Of a stretch of 64,000 bases of DNA, positions 1 to 9,055 are shown piece by piece (position 1 is the first letter of the stretch; every line of letters begins with the position of its first letter). A program made the translations under genes and the position numbers. The notes beneath the pieces are model-generated. The model did not search any database. It was given only the letters and a program-made list of their open reading frames with translations, and was not told the DNA's origin. This stretch comes from Larkinella rosea (GTDB taxonomy: Bacteria > Bacteroidota > Bacteroidia > Cytophagales > Spirosomataceae): contig NZ_RQJO01000016.1 of NCBI RefSeq assembly GCF_003858635.1, positions 124,001 through 188,000 on the forward strand, written 5' to 3'.

Positions 1-1676
1 AACTGATCAAAAAAACCGGTGCGTTGAGCACAGGTCTGGTAGTGGGGCCATTTCCGCTCACTGCCCTCAGCCGGGCGGCCGGTGTCGGTAACACAAAATT
101 GTCGGATGTCAATGACACGGACCTCAAAGGGGCGATTACGCTCGGCTGCGAAACGATGAGCAACGTGTTCAACGCCGATGACAACGACATTCCTTACTTT
201 GGATCAGCGATCTCGACGGTCGGCGGGGAATCCTATTTCCGATTCAGCAGTACCCATACCGAATCCCACATTCCCGGTCGGCATCTGAATGCGCTTTTGA
301 ATGCTGAAAATGCGATTGGCTACAAAATTGCCCCGGGCGTGATCGAAAAACACGCCAAAGCCGCCTTCTATTCCTACAGTGGCGCTATTCCGGTTCCGCT
401 CAACCGCGACAAAATTGGAGGATCATTGATTCGTTTTGCACCGCACAACATTCGCGAAGGGTTCCACGCCCTGTATGCGTTGGCAAAGTACCGGAATTCG
501 GAGGAAGCCCGGGAAACCGCCCGCAAAAGCATCGACTTTATTCAGAAAACCTGGAGCCCGGAATCAGGATGGGACAAAGATGCCATTGAAAAGCGGGGGG
601 TCCTGCTCATCGAATCGAAGTCGCCCCGCTCCCATTTTGTCACCGGTTTGGGCCGGGCTCTCGGACCGCTGGTGAAATATTACCGGGCAACGGGTTACAA
701 ACAAGCACTCGATCTGGCCATCGCCATGAAAGACAAGCTGTTGCGCGATCATTTCTACGAAGATGGGAGCTTTTCGCTGGAGCGGTTGGGCAGTCATCCG
801 CATTCCATTACGTGTGTGCTGTCGTCGCTGGCCCAGTTGGCAGACCTGACGTCGGATCGCCCATTGATGCTTCGGGTAAAGGCATTTTTTGACAAGGGAC
901 TTTTACAAATTAGCGACGAAATTGGCTGGTCGATCGAAAATTGCGATCCGGCTTCCAGCGCCAATCCTGACCGGGGCGAAGTGAACAATACGGGCGACAT
1001 CATCGAAACTGCATTGATTTTGGGAAAATCCGGTTTTCCGGTTTATTACCAGAAAGCCGAGCTGATGCTGCGGGCTCATGTGCTACCCAGTCAGTTACGG
1101 GATATTTCGTTCATCAAGGAAACGGCTAATCCGACCAACGAGGACGCCAAACGGGACGTCGCCCGTCGGCACCGGGGTGCTTTTGGCTTCCCCGCTCCCT
1201 ACGGCCACAAACCGGCCGGTTTTCCGGCAGAAATCTCATTCAACATGGACATCGTGGGCGGAACCGTCGGCTCGCTCTGCGAAGCGTACCGGGAAATAGC
1301 AAGCGTTTCAGCAAGCGGTATTCGGATTAATCTGTTGTTTGATTTCGAATCGGATGCGATTGCCATCGAATCGCCCTATACTCATCCGGCCCTCAGGATT
1401 CGGGTTAAAAAACCAGCTTCCTTATGGGTCCGAATCCCGGCCTGGGCCGACCGAAATTCATTGGCCAGGTCGTTGAAATCAGCCTCCCTAAATGGCGATT
1501 ATCTGCATTTCCTGACGCCACCCGTTAATGAATTCATCACCCTACCATTTCCCCTCCCCATCCGGGAACTAACGCTGAACCACCGCACCCGGGCAATTCG
1601 GGTTCGGCTGAAGGGCGACCGGGTGGTAGCAATAGATCATTTCGACGCGGATCTCACTTTTTTCGACCGGTTTTAA
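1..1676 (+). CDS. Putative six-hairpin glycosidase (GH127-like), 5' end cut by window
   Basis: The open frame runs off the left edge. The first methionine-like codon (TTG at 24) is probably not the start, because the frame continues upstream as L-I-K-K-T-G-A-L-S-T-G-L followed by a hydrophobic stretch and A-L-S-R-A. This looks like the middle of a Tat-type signal peptide whose twin arginines lie outside the window. The helical middle, with conserved-looking S-H-P-H-S-I-T near residue 260, followed by a beta-rich C-terminus containing LWVRIPAWADR, fits the (alpha/alpha)6 glycosidases related to GH127 beta-L-arabinofuranosidases. Catalytic residues could not be assigned, so the substrate is unknown. 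It begins the plus-strand sugar cluster and is followed 16 bases later by the GH32-like gene. Confidence 0.6.
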   Translation, partial: LIKKTGALSTGLVVGPFPLTALSRAAGVGNTKLSDVNDTDLKGAITLGCETMSNVFNADDNDIPYFGSAISTVGGESYFRFSSTHTESHIPGRHLNALLNAENAIGYKIAPGVIEKHAKAAFYSYSGAIPVPLNRDKIGGSLIRFAPHNIREGFHALYALAKYRNSEEARETARKSIDFIQKTWSPESGWDKDAIEKRGVLLIESKSPRSHFVTGLGRALGPLVKYYRATGYKQALDLAIAMKDKLLRDHFYEDGSFSLERLGSHPHSITCVLSSLAQLADLTSDRPLMLRVKAFFDKGLLQISDEIGWSIENCDPASSANPDRGEVNNTGDIIETALILGKSGFPVYYQKAELMLRAHVLPSQLRDISFIKETANPTNEDAKRDVARRHRGAFGFPAPYGHKPAGFPAEISFNMDIVGGTVGSLCEAYREIASVSASGIRINLLFDFESDAIAIESPYTHPALRIRVKKPASLWVRIPAWADRNSLARSLKSASLNGDYLHFLTPPVNEFITLPFPLPIRELTLNHRTRAIRVRLKGDRVVAIDHFDADLTFFDRF

Positions 1677-1692
1677 AAATAGCCCTTCCACA

Positions 1693-3366
1693 ATGATCAA
1701 GTTCTTTCGGACCTCTTTTGGTATAGTTATGCAGAATCACGCTACACGACATACAGTATTGGGTTGCCTGCTGACGGGAATACTGCTTTCTCCATCGGTG
1801 AGTGCGCAGGAAAGCCGGGTGTCGAAAGTGCCGTTTTTCACCTTCGGAACGACGCTGGAAGAACAGGAAAAACAGCTAAAAACCAATCCGTTGCTGAAAC
1901 GGTTTAAAGTCTCCAGCCAGGAACTCGCCAAAGATCACCACCGACCCACGTACCATTACGTCAGTCCGGAAGGCATCATGAACGATCCGAACGGCTTGTG
2001 TTTCTGGCAGGGTCGCTGGCATATGTTCTACCAGGGTTTTCCGCCGGAAGATCCGCGCGTCCATTGGGGCCACGCGGTCAGCACCGACCTCATTCACTGG
2101 CGCGACCTGCCCTACGCCATTTATCCCAACCCCGAAGACCGGGTGTATTCGGGCTCGACCTTCGTGGAACCCAACCGCGTGATTGCCATGTACCACGGTG
2201 TGGGTTCGGGCTCAATGGTGGCCACTTCGTCCGACCCCCTGTTGCTGAATTGGTCCAAAGTAACCGGAAAACCGGTCATTCCGATTCCAAAACCGGGCGA
2301 AAAGCTGCCGTATAACGTCTTCGATCCGGCCATCTGGAAGAAAGGCGATCAGTATTACTGCGTGCTGGCTGGTCAGCGCCCGGTGGGGCCCGGCGGCAAA
2401 TTGATTCGCGCCCTGTTTCTGTTCCGTTCACCGGATCTGGCCAACTGGCAGTATCTGCACCCGTTCATCGAAAACGATGGGTACGGGATGGTCGGGGACG
2501 ACGGCGCTTGTCCGTATTTCTGGCCGATCGGCGACAAGGGAAAGTATATCCTCCTGCATTTCAGCCACATGAGTGGCGGCAAGTACATGCTGGGCGATTA
2601 CGATCAGGTCAACGACAAATTCATCGTCACCGACGGCGGCAACTTCAATCACGGGCCGATGCTGCCCAACGGCGTGCACGCACCCTCGGCTTACCCCGAC
2701 GGAAAAGGCGGAATCGTCACCATTTTTAATGTGAATGAGGGAAAAACGGACAAAACCTGGGGCCGGATTATGTCGTTGCCCCGGCTGCTGACGCTGGACG
2801 AAAACGGAAAACTCCTTCAGGAACCCATCGGCGACCTGGCCTCTTTACGGTCAAAAAAAGTAACCCTGGCCGAAACAGCATTGCCCGCCAATCAGGAAAT
2901 TGTGCTGCCAACGGTTTCCGGAAATGCGCTGGAAATGCACGCGGTGATTGACCCCAAAAATTCCCCGACGATTGAACTGAACTTACTCCGGTCGCCGGGA
3001 AAAGAAGAATACACCCGGATTTTATTCTACAAAAACGGCGGTTTTTGGGACCGGTCCGAAGTCAAAAACGTACAATACAGCGCCATTTCCATCGATAATT
3101 CGAACGCTTCGACGCTGGAAGGCGTCCGCTCGCGGGTGCCGGAAACCGCTTCCGTGCTGCTTAAGGAAGGTGAACTCGTCGACCTGCGGATTTTTGTCGA
3201 TAAAAGTATCGTGGAGGTTTTCGTGAATGGTCGGCAGTGCGTGGCGGTGCGGATGTATCCGGGTCGCAACGATAGCCAAGGCGTATCCATTCGGGCGCAC
3301 GGCAGCCCGGCGACGCTCAAAACGCTGGAAGCCTGGCAAATGGAAAACCTGTTCGCCAACCCGTAA
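1693..3366 (+). CDS. Secreted GH32-like beta-fructosidase-fold protein
   Basis: This is a five-bladed propeller glycosidase of the GH32 (levanase/inulinase/invertase) family with its C-terminal beta-sandwich. The nucleophile motif M-N-D-P-N-G is intact (Asp98), and an F-D-P element follows at 210-212. The C-terminal sandwich carries D-K-S-I-V-E-V-F-V-N-G. At the site where GH32 enzymes normally have Glu-Cys-Pro (acid/base Glu), the sequence reads G-A-C-P (271-274), so the usual acid/base is absent. The N-terminus has a signal peptide ending near S-A-Q. An ATG at 1729 would give a more standard signal peptide than the ATG at 1693. Length (557 aa) is normal for the family. It could be a diverged active enzyme or a non-catalytic binder. 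Confidence 0.8.
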   Translation: MIKFFRTSFGIVMQNHATRHTVLGCLLTGILLSPSVSAQESRVSKVPFFTFGTTLEEQEKQLKTNPLLKRFKVSSQELAKDHHRPTYHYVSPEGIMNDPNGLCFWQGRWHMFYQGFPPEDPRVHWGHAVSTDLIHWRDLPYAIYPNPEDRVYSGSTFVEPNRVIAMYHGVGSGSMVATSSDPLLLNWSKVTGKPVIPIPKPGEKLPYNVFDPAIWKKGDQYYCVLAGQRPVGPGGKLIRALFLFRSPDLANWQYLHPFIENDGYGMVGDDGACPYFWPIGDKGKYILLHFSHMSGGKYMLGDYDQVNDKFIVTDGGNFNHGPMLPNGVHAPSAYPDGKGGIVTIFNVNEGKTDKTWGRIMSLPRLLTLDENGKLLQEPIGDLASLRSKKVTLAETALPANQEIVLPTVSGNALEMHAVIDPKNSPTIELNLLRSPGKEEYTRILFYKNGGFWDRSEVKNVQYSAISIDNSNASTLEGVRSRVPETASVLLKEGELVDLRIFVDKSIVEVFVNGRQCVAVRMYPGRNDSQGVSIRAHGSPATLKTLEAWQMENLFANP

Positions 3367-3479
3367 GATTGATACAATCATTCAAAAACCGCCCGGGCGA
3401 ATGGCAATCCCGTCGATAACTTTGAAAAATAGTACAACAAATTGAAACAAAAGTAGCAGGATGACTAATCTACAAAACT

Positions 3480-3487
3480 TAATTTTG
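3480..3487 (+). promoter_or_regulatory. Possible Bacteroidota -7 promoter element
   Basis: TAATTTTG matches the Bacteroidota sigma-A -7 consensus TAnnTTTG and lies about 80 bases before the sialidase-like gene, in an AT-rich gap. No convincing -33 TTG was found at the usual distance, so this is weak evidence that a transcript starts here. Confidence 0.25.
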
Positions 3488-3565
3488 CATACGTTACATC
3501 GGGAAGAATAAAATAGCGATCAATTTCAAATTGATAAACGAAAATAAACACTCCTATCCGTACCC

Positions 3566-4771
3566 ATGACCCTAAACCTGAAAAGTACCTGTTCGTTTTT
3601 CCTGCTGTCGGGCGTTATAGCCCTCGGCCTGACGTCGTTTGTTGCGGAGAACGCCCCTATCCCACAAACCACCAATGTTCCGCCCGCCCGGAAAGTCAAA
3701 GACTTCGTGATTTACCAGGACGAGCGGTTTTACGCGTCGTTTCCGTCGATCGTCAAAAAACCAAACGGCGAATTGTTGATTGCTTTCCGGCGGGCTCCGG
3801 AGCGGAAAGGGTTTGGCGAAAAAGGAACGAACCACGTCGATCCGAATAGCTACCTGGTGGGCCTGCGCTCGAAAGATGGCGAAAACTGGACGAAAGAACC
3901 GGAACTGATTTATTCACACGCTTTCGGTGGTTCGCAGGACCCGTGTTTGCTGCAGCTGAAAAACGGCGACATTCTGTGTGCCAGCTACGGCTGGGCGTTC
4001 CTCCGGCCCGAAGGCATGGCAAATCTGAAAAAACCGTATTTTGAAACAAGTGGGGCCGTTTTTCTGGGCGGTTACCTGGTGCGTTCGACCGACGGCGGCA
4101 AAAACTGGCAGGGACCGATTTACCCCACGCACATTGCGCCCGAAATCAACCTCAGCCCCCTCGGCGGAAAACCGCTCGGCGCCTATAACCGGGGCGCGTT
4201 ATACGAAGGGAAAAGTGGCCGGATTTTCTGGGTCGTCGCTTCGAGCGATTCCAATTCCCCAAAAAAAACCTCCAACCATTTGATCGTTTCGGACGACAAA
4301 GGGCTGACCTGGAAGTATGAAAGTGTGGTAGCCATCGATGACAAAGTATCGTTCAACGAAGCTTCGGCCTACGAAACGCCCAAAGGCGACATCATCGGTT
4401 TTCTTCGCACGGCCAACATGGACGATCAGGCGTGTATTGCCCGCTCGACCGACGGTGGCAAAAGCTTTAAATGGGAGTCGATGGGTTTTCAGGGGCATCC
4501 GATGCAGGCCACGCGGCTGGCCGACAACCGGGTATTGCTGGTTTACGGCTACCGGCATAAACCCTTCGGCATCCGCGCCCGCATTCTGAACGCCGAATGT
4601 ACCGATTATAAAACCGCTCCCGAAATCATCCTGCGGGAAGACGGCGGCAGCACCGATATCGGTTATCCGTGGTCGGTGCAACTCGACAAAAAACGGGTGC
4701 TGGTCGTTTATTACTTTAATCTGGACAACGGAACGCGCCACATTGCCGGATCGATTCTGGAACTGAACTGA
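3566..4771 (+). CDS. Secreted sialidase-fold (BNR/Asp-box) protein
   Basis: A 401-aa protein with a signal peptide and repeated Asp-box-like motifs (S-K-D-G-E-N-W, S-T-D-G-G-K-N-W, S-D-D-K-G-L-T-W, S-T-D-G-G-K-S-F), which mark a six-bladed sialidase propeller. Several arginines (in A-F-R-R-A-P and Y-G-Y-R-H-K) could form part of the arginine cluster of GH33-type enzymes, but the complete catalytic set could not be confirmed. The downstream aldolase resembles N-acetylneuraminate lyase, which supports a role in releasing a sialic-acid-like or other acidic sugar. True sialidase activity is not proved by this sequence. Confidence 0.75.
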   Translation: MTLNLKSTCSFFLLSGVIALGLTSFVAENAPIPQTTNVPPARKVKDFVIYQDERFYASFPSIVKKPNGELLIAFRRAPERKGFGEKGTNHVDPNSYLVGLRSKDGENWTKEPELIYSHAFGGSQDPCLLQLKNGDILCASYGWAFLRPEGMANLKKPYFETSGAVFLGGYLVRSTDGGKNWQGPIYPTHIAPEINLSPLGGKPLGAYNRGALYEGKSGRIFWVVASSDSNSPKKTSNHLIVSDDKGLTWKYESVVAIDDKVSFNEASAYETPKGDIIGFLRTANMDDQACIARSTDGGKSFKWESMGFQGHPMQATRLADNRVLLVYGYRHKPFGIRARILNAECTDYKTAPEIILREDGGSTDIGYPWSVQLDKKRVLVVYYFNLDNGTRHIAGSILELN

Positions 4772-4815
4772 ATACCTCCCCTCCTGAAAGGGGTTGGAGC
4801 AACCGTTGAACTGTT

Positions 4816-6081
4816 ATGAAAACCGATACACTTCCTGTTTCTCCCAAAACCGCCATCCTTCCGGCGCGGGCCTGGTTTGTCGTTGCGCTGCTCTGCGTGG
4901 TCGGTTGTTTGAACTACCTGGATCGGATCATGATCACGACGATGCGCGATTCAATCAAGGCGGCCATTCCGATGACGGACGCGCAGTTCGGGCTACTCAC
5001 GGCGGTTTTTCTCTGGGTATACGGTTTTCTGAGTCCCTACGCCGGTTTTCTGGCCGACCGCTTCAACCGCAGCCGGGTTATTATCGGCAGTCTGTTCGTC
5101 TGGTCGCTGGTCACCTGGCTGACCTCCCACGCGACGACCTTTGAAGAGTTGCTGGCGACCCGGGCGCTGATGGGCGTCAGTGAAGCGTGTTACATTCCGG
5201 CGGCCATGGCGTTGATTGTCGATTACCACCGGGGAGCCACCCGCTCGCTGGCGACGGGCATTCACATTGCCGGGATCATGGTCGGGCAGAGCCTGGGTTT
5301 TCTGGGTGGTATGATTGCCGAAAACCGCGACTGGAGTGCCGCGTTCAGCGTTTTTGGACTGGTCGGCATTCTGTACGCCGTGGTGCTGGCCTTCTTCCTG
5401 CGGGATGCTCCCAAATCGGCAGAAACCAAAACCGTCGTTTCGAAACCCGCCGAAACCGTGCGGTTTGGCGAAGCCGTCCGAATCCTGTTCAGTAAACCGG
5501 CCTTTAGTATCCTGCTTCTTTTCTGGGCCTTGCTGGGCGTGGTCGGCTGGCTGATTGTGGGCTGGTTACCCACGTTTTATCAGGAACAATTCAATCTGTC
5601 GCAGTCGCAGGCCGGGCAATATGCCACCGGCTATTTCCACACCGCAGCGCTGGTGGGCGTGCTGACGGGCGGGGCGCTCACCGATCGCATCAGCCGCAAC
5701 AATCCGCGTGGCCGGATTCTGGTCCCGGCCATTGCGCTTTGCATTGCCGCCCCGGCCATTTTTCTCGCCAGCACCACCGCCATTTTGCCGGTCGCCATTG
5801 TCGGATTCATCTTTTACGCCTTTACGCGGGTGTTCAGCGATACCAACATGATGCCGATTTTGTGCCTGATTGCCGACGAACGGTACCGGGCCACGGGCTA
5901 CGGCATTCTGAATCTGGGCAGTTGCATTGTCGGCGGTTTGGGACTGTATGCCGGTGGCGTCCTGCGGGATGCGCAGGTGAGTTTCAGTCAATTATTTCAG
6001 GTTGCAGCGGTTTTGCTGCTGATCTGTTCGGCTCTTTTGTTTCTGCTCAAATCCCAAACTACCCTCAAGTCCGACGTGTAA
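4816..6081 (+). CDS. MFS transporter, anion:cation symporter (hexuronate-type) family
   Basis: A 421-aa inner-membrane protein with about twelve hydrophobic helices. The first loop has L-N-Y-L-D-R, typical of the ACS/hexuronate branch of the major facilitator superfamily. The motif-A region between helices 2 and 3 reads G-F-L-A-D-R-F-N-R-S-R. A hydrophilic central loop near residues 195-215 separates the two halves. Such carriers import sugar acids or similar anions by symport. Its position between the two sialidase-like proteins and the DapA/NanA-type aldolase suggests it brings the released acidic sugar into the cytoplasm, but the substrate is inferred from context only. Confidence 0.88.
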   Translation: MKTDTLPVSPKTAILPARAWFVVALLCVVGCLNYLDRIMITTMRDSIKAAIPMTDAQFGLLTAVFLWVYGFLSPYAGFLADRFNRSRVIIGSLFVWSLVTWLTSHATTFEELLATRALMGVSEACYIPAAMALIVDYHRGATRSLATGIHIAGIMVGQSLGFLGGMIAENRDWSAAFSVFGLVGILYAVVLAFFLRDAPKSAETKTVVSKPAETVRFGEAVRILFSKPAFSILLLFWALLGVVGWLIVGWLPTFYQEQFNLSQSQAGQYATGYFHTAALVGVLTGGALTDRISRNNPRGRILVPAIALCIAAPAIFLASTTAILPVAIVGFIFYAFTRVFSDTNMMPILCLIADERYRATGYGILNLGSCIVGGLGLYAGGVLRDAQVSFSQLFQVAAVLLLICSALLFLLKSQTTLKSDV

Positions 6082-6092
6082 TTCAACCAACG

Positions 6093-7127
6093 ATGAAAAA
6101 ACTGCTGCTACTCCTAACCCTGACCGTTTGCCGTTCTGCGTCGATTCTGGCGCAGGACGGTTCTTTTCCTGAGTACGTAAAGGTCACCAAAATCTGGGAT
6201 CAGCCGCCCCACAGCGCGTTTACGGATCTGGTGTTATTCAATAATGCGTTTTACTGTACGTTCCGCGAAGGGTTTTCGCACGTCGATACGACCAACAGCG
6301 GCAAGGTGCGCGTGCTGAAATCCAAAGATGGAAAAGACTGGACCAGCGTGGCCCTCCTCGCCATTCCGAAAATCGACCTGCGCGACCCGAAACTGACCAT
6401 TACGCCGGACAAGAAACTGATGGTGACGATGGCCGGGGCGGTTTTTGCGTCGGTCAACAACAAGAATAAAGTGCAGCGGATTGCACCGATGGTTTCGTTT
6501 TCCGACCTGAAGGGCGCGAATTTCTCGGAACCGCAAAAATCGACTTTAGACCCGGCGATTTCGCCTTCGCTGGATTGGATCTGGCGCACAACCTGGCACA
6601 ACGGAACCGGTTATGCGATTGACTACCAGGTTCTGACTGACGATAAATGGGTGATTTACCTGCTGAAAACCAAAGACGGCATCAAATACGACAAAGTTTC
6701 TGATTTGGAAGTAAACGGTAAGCCGAACGAATCGACAATCCGTTTCGATAAAACCGGGAAGATGTACGTCCTGATCCGGCGCGAATCGGAAGACCAGATG
6801 GGAATCATGGCGGAAAGTCCGGCCCCCTATACCAATTGGACGTATCACAAAATGAGCATTCGACTCGGCGGCCCTAATTTCCTGTTTCTGAACGACAATA
6901 AGCTGGTTATCGGCTCCCGGAATTACGCGTCACCGAATAAAATGGCGCTGTATTTATCGGATCAGAACGGCAATATCACCAAAACCATCCCGTTCCCGAG
7001 CAGTGGCGACGCGAGTTATCCGGGCATGGTCATTCACCAGAACAAACTCTGGGTTTCGTATTATTCGACGCACGACGGGAAATCGGCCATTTACCTGGCG
7101 CAGGTTCCCCTCGACAAACTTCAGTAG
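6093..7127 (+). CDS. Secreted sialidase-superfamily propeller protein
   Basis: The ATG at 6093, eleven bases after the transporter stop, gives a clean signal peptide ending at I-L-A-Q. The open frame extends further upstream, but that part overlaps the transporter gene in another frame and is not coding. The 344-aa product has Asp-box-like K-S-K-D-G-K-D-W and K-T-K-D-G motifs and alternating beta strands of a sialidase-type propeller. It differs clearly from the other sialidase-like protein in this cluster and is probably not a recent duplicate. Catalytic residues could not be assigned. It may hydrolyse or bind a glycan ligand. Confidence 0.7.
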   Translation: MKKLLLLLTLTVCRSASILAQDGSFPEYVKVTKIWDQPPHSAFTDLVLFNNAFYCTFREGFSHVDTTNSGKVRVLKSKDGKDWTSVALLAIPKIDLRDPKLTITPDKKLMVTMAGAVFASVNNKNKVQRIAPMVSFSDLKGANFSEPQKSTLDPAISPSLDWIWRTTWHNGTGYAIDYQVLTDDKWVIYLLKTKDGIKYDKVSDLEVNGKPNESTIRFDKTGKMYVLIRRESEDQMGIMAESPAPYTNWTYHKMSIRLGGPNFLFLNDNKLVIGSRNYASPNKMALYLSDQNGNITKTIPFPSSGDASYPGMVIHQNKLWVSYYSTHDGKSAIYLAQVPLDKLQ

Positions 7128-7132
7128 CGCCG

Positions 7133-8101
7133 ATGCTGGCCAAAACCGCTTCCGTCAACCGCCCGCTCGAAGCCGCCGATATTCGCGGGATTTGGGCCAC
7201 GCTGATGTTGCCCATCAACGAGGATGAGTCCATCGACTTCGGGCGACTGGAGGAGGAAATCGACCGGATCAGTGCGTTTGGCGTCGATGGCATTTATTCC
7301 AACGGAACGGCGGGCGAGTTTTACAACCAGTCCGAAAGCGAATTTCGGCGCATTCACCGGCTACTGGCCCGGCGTTGTCGGGCGGCCGGATTACCGTTTC
7401 AGATCGGCGTCAGCCACATGAGCCCCTGGATTTCGCTCAGTCGGCTGAAATGGGCGATCCGGCAGGAACCGGGCGCGGTGCAACTCATTCTGCCCGACTG
7501 GTTTCCACCCACCGAAGCCGAAATCATCGCTTTTTTAAAGAAAATGGCCGCCGTTTCGGCCGACGTACGACTGGTTTTGTATAATCCCGGACACGCCAAG
7601 GTGCGGCTGACGCCCGAGCAATTCGGCCGGTTGAAAGACGCGGTTCCCCAACTCGTCGGCGTTAAGGTGGCCGGAGGAGATGCGGTTTGGTACGAACAGA
7701 TGCGGAAACACATGGCCGACCGACTGGCGGTTTTTGTGCCGGGCCACCGGCTGGCGACCGGTTTTCGGCAAGGAGCGCACGGTTCGTATTCGAACATTGC
7801 CTGCCTGCATCCGCAACTCGCGCTGGACTGGTACCGGCTCATGCAAACCGATCTGGCGCAGGCGCTGGACTGGGAAAAAGCGATTCAGCACTTTATGAAT
7901 GACCACATCATTCCGTATATTCTGGAACAGAAATACCCTGATCCGGCCTGCGACAAATTTCTGTCCGTCGTTGGCGGCTGGGCGAATGTCGGTTGCCGGA
8001 TGCGCTGGCCGTACCGTTCCATTCCGGAGGCCGGGGCCGAAGCCGTACGGGCCGCGGGCCGAATAGTAATCCCGGTTTTTTCAACCCTTGTTACCGAATG
8101 A
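7133..8101 (+). CDS. DapA/NanA-type aldolase (dihydrodipicolinate synthase family)
   Basis: This class I aldolase of the DHDPS/N-acetylneuraminate-lyase family is 322 aa long, normal for the family. N-G-T-A-G-E-F (57-63) corresponds to the carboxylate-binding GTTGE loop. Tyr150 in L-Y-N-P is the proton-relay tyrosine, and Lys178 in G-V-K-V-A-G-G is the Schiff-base lysine. Members cleave or form 2-keto acids such as sialic acid or 2-keto-3-deoxy sugar acids. With two sialidase-fold proteins and an acid-sugar-type transporter upstream, a lyase role in sugar-acid catabolism is more likely than lysine biosynthesis. The stop codon overlaps the next start (ATGA), so the two genes are translationally coupled. 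Confidence 0.85.
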   Translation: MLAKTASVNRPLEAADIRGIWATLMLPINEDESIDFGRLEEEIDRISAFGVDGIYSNGTAGEFYNQSESEFRRIHRLLARRCRAAGLPFQIGVSHMSPWISLSRLKWAIRQEPGAVQLILPDWFPPTEAEIIAFLKKMAAVSADVRLVLYNPGHAKVRLTPEQFGRLKDAVPQLVGVKVAGGDAVWYEQMRKHMADRLAVFVPGHRLATGFRQGAHGSYSNIACLHPQLALDWYRLMQTDLAQALDWEKAIQHFMNDHIIPYILEQKYPDPACDKFLSVVGGWANVGCRMRWPYRSIPEAGAEAVRAAGRIVIPVFSTLVTE

Positions 8102-9036
8102 AACCGTTACGAACCTTGCTAGTTACTTTTTTGCTCATGACGAATCTTACTAAACCCTTCGCTTCGGCCCAGCCCGTATCCGATGCGTTGCGCAGCCAGT
8201 GTTTGCAGGAATTGCGAACGGTTTTGCGAACGGAACAGGAATGGATCAAAGTCCACGCGGCCGAATACCTGCTCTGGATCGGCGAACCGGCTGGCGTTCA
8301 AGATGTTTATCTGGACGAACTTCAGAAGTTTTCCACGAAAGCGCCTTACCGCATCGGTATCTGGCGGGTGTTGGCGCAGGCCGCTACGACGCCGGATGAA
8401 AAGGAAAAATGGACCGATCCAATTGCTGCGGCCTTTAAAGACCCCAACGGCCCCGACCGCATTCATGCCGCCGAAACGCTGGCCAAACTCGGCATTTCAC
8501 CCACCACGGTCGATGCCGAAGCAGCCCGCAAAGCCATTTCTGGCGAAAACCGCCCCCTGTCGCTTTATACCCTCTGGGGCGCAACGTTATCAGATGCCAA
8601 AACCGCCCCCGCCAATCGCCGGAAATTTCTGGATCTGGCGCTGAACCGACAGGAAGAAGTGGCTCCCCGGAAACTGGGCACCTTTATTACCCGCCGGTTG
8701 GGCGGGCTGACTGCCGCTGAATGGAAGCAGCTGGCCGAAGCGGCTTTATCAGAACCGGTATCGTCGGCGGTTCAACTGAATCTGGTGCATGCGGCTTTGG
8801 TGACGGCATCGACCGAAGCAACCCGGTCAGAACCGTATCGACTGCTTCGGATCAAGATGCTGGCGGCTCAACAGTCTCCGGCCGTTGGCGATCAGCTGGA
8901 ACTGGTGGCTGCGCTGGCCGAAACCGGTCTTCCGGTCGATGTAGCGGTTTTGACGCCCTTGCTGAAACACGAAAATGCGGACGTTCGCGCGGGAGCGGCT
9001 TATGCCATTTTGAAAATTGGAACGAAAAAAGGATAG
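8098..9036 (+). CDS. Secreted HEAT-repeat protein
   Basis: The ATG at 8098 overlaps the aldolase stop and gives a signal peptide (M-K-P-L-R-T-L-L-V-T-F-L-L-M, cleavage near S-A-Q). The 312-aa product consists of helical repeats, for example V-H-A-A-E-Y-L-L-W-I-G-E, I-H-A-A-E-T-L-A-K-L-G and V-R-A-G-A-A-Y-A-I-L-K-I-G, with the spacing of HEAT/PBS-lyase-type repeats. No catalytic motif was seen. HEAT proteins are protein-binding scaffolds, and this one probably works in the periplasm. Related HEAT segments occur in the PVC-type cytochrome protein elsewhere in the window, but no direct link is proved. Confidence 0.75.
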   Translation: MKPLRTLLVTFLLMTNLTKPFASAQPVSDALRSQCLQELRTVLRTEQEWIKVHAAEYLLWIGEPAGVQDVYLDELQKFSTKAPYRIGIWRVLAQAATTPDEKEKWTDPIAAAFKDPNGPDRIHAAETLAKLGISPTTVDAEAARKAISGENRPLSLYTLWGATLSDAKTAPANRRKFLDLALNRQEEVAPRKLGTFITRRLGGLTAAEWKQLAEAALSEPVSSAVQLNLVHAALVTASTEATRSEPYRLLRIKMLAAQQSPAVGDQLELVAALAETGLPVDVAVLTPLLKHENADVRAGAAYAILKIGTKKG

Positions 9037-9055
9037 GAATACAACCCAAAACACT

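Noticed and set aside
5739-6092. Upstream extension of the second sialidase-like gene
   Set aside because: This part overlaps the MFS transporter in another frame and has no protein-like sequence. The ATG at 6093 gives a clean signal peptide.
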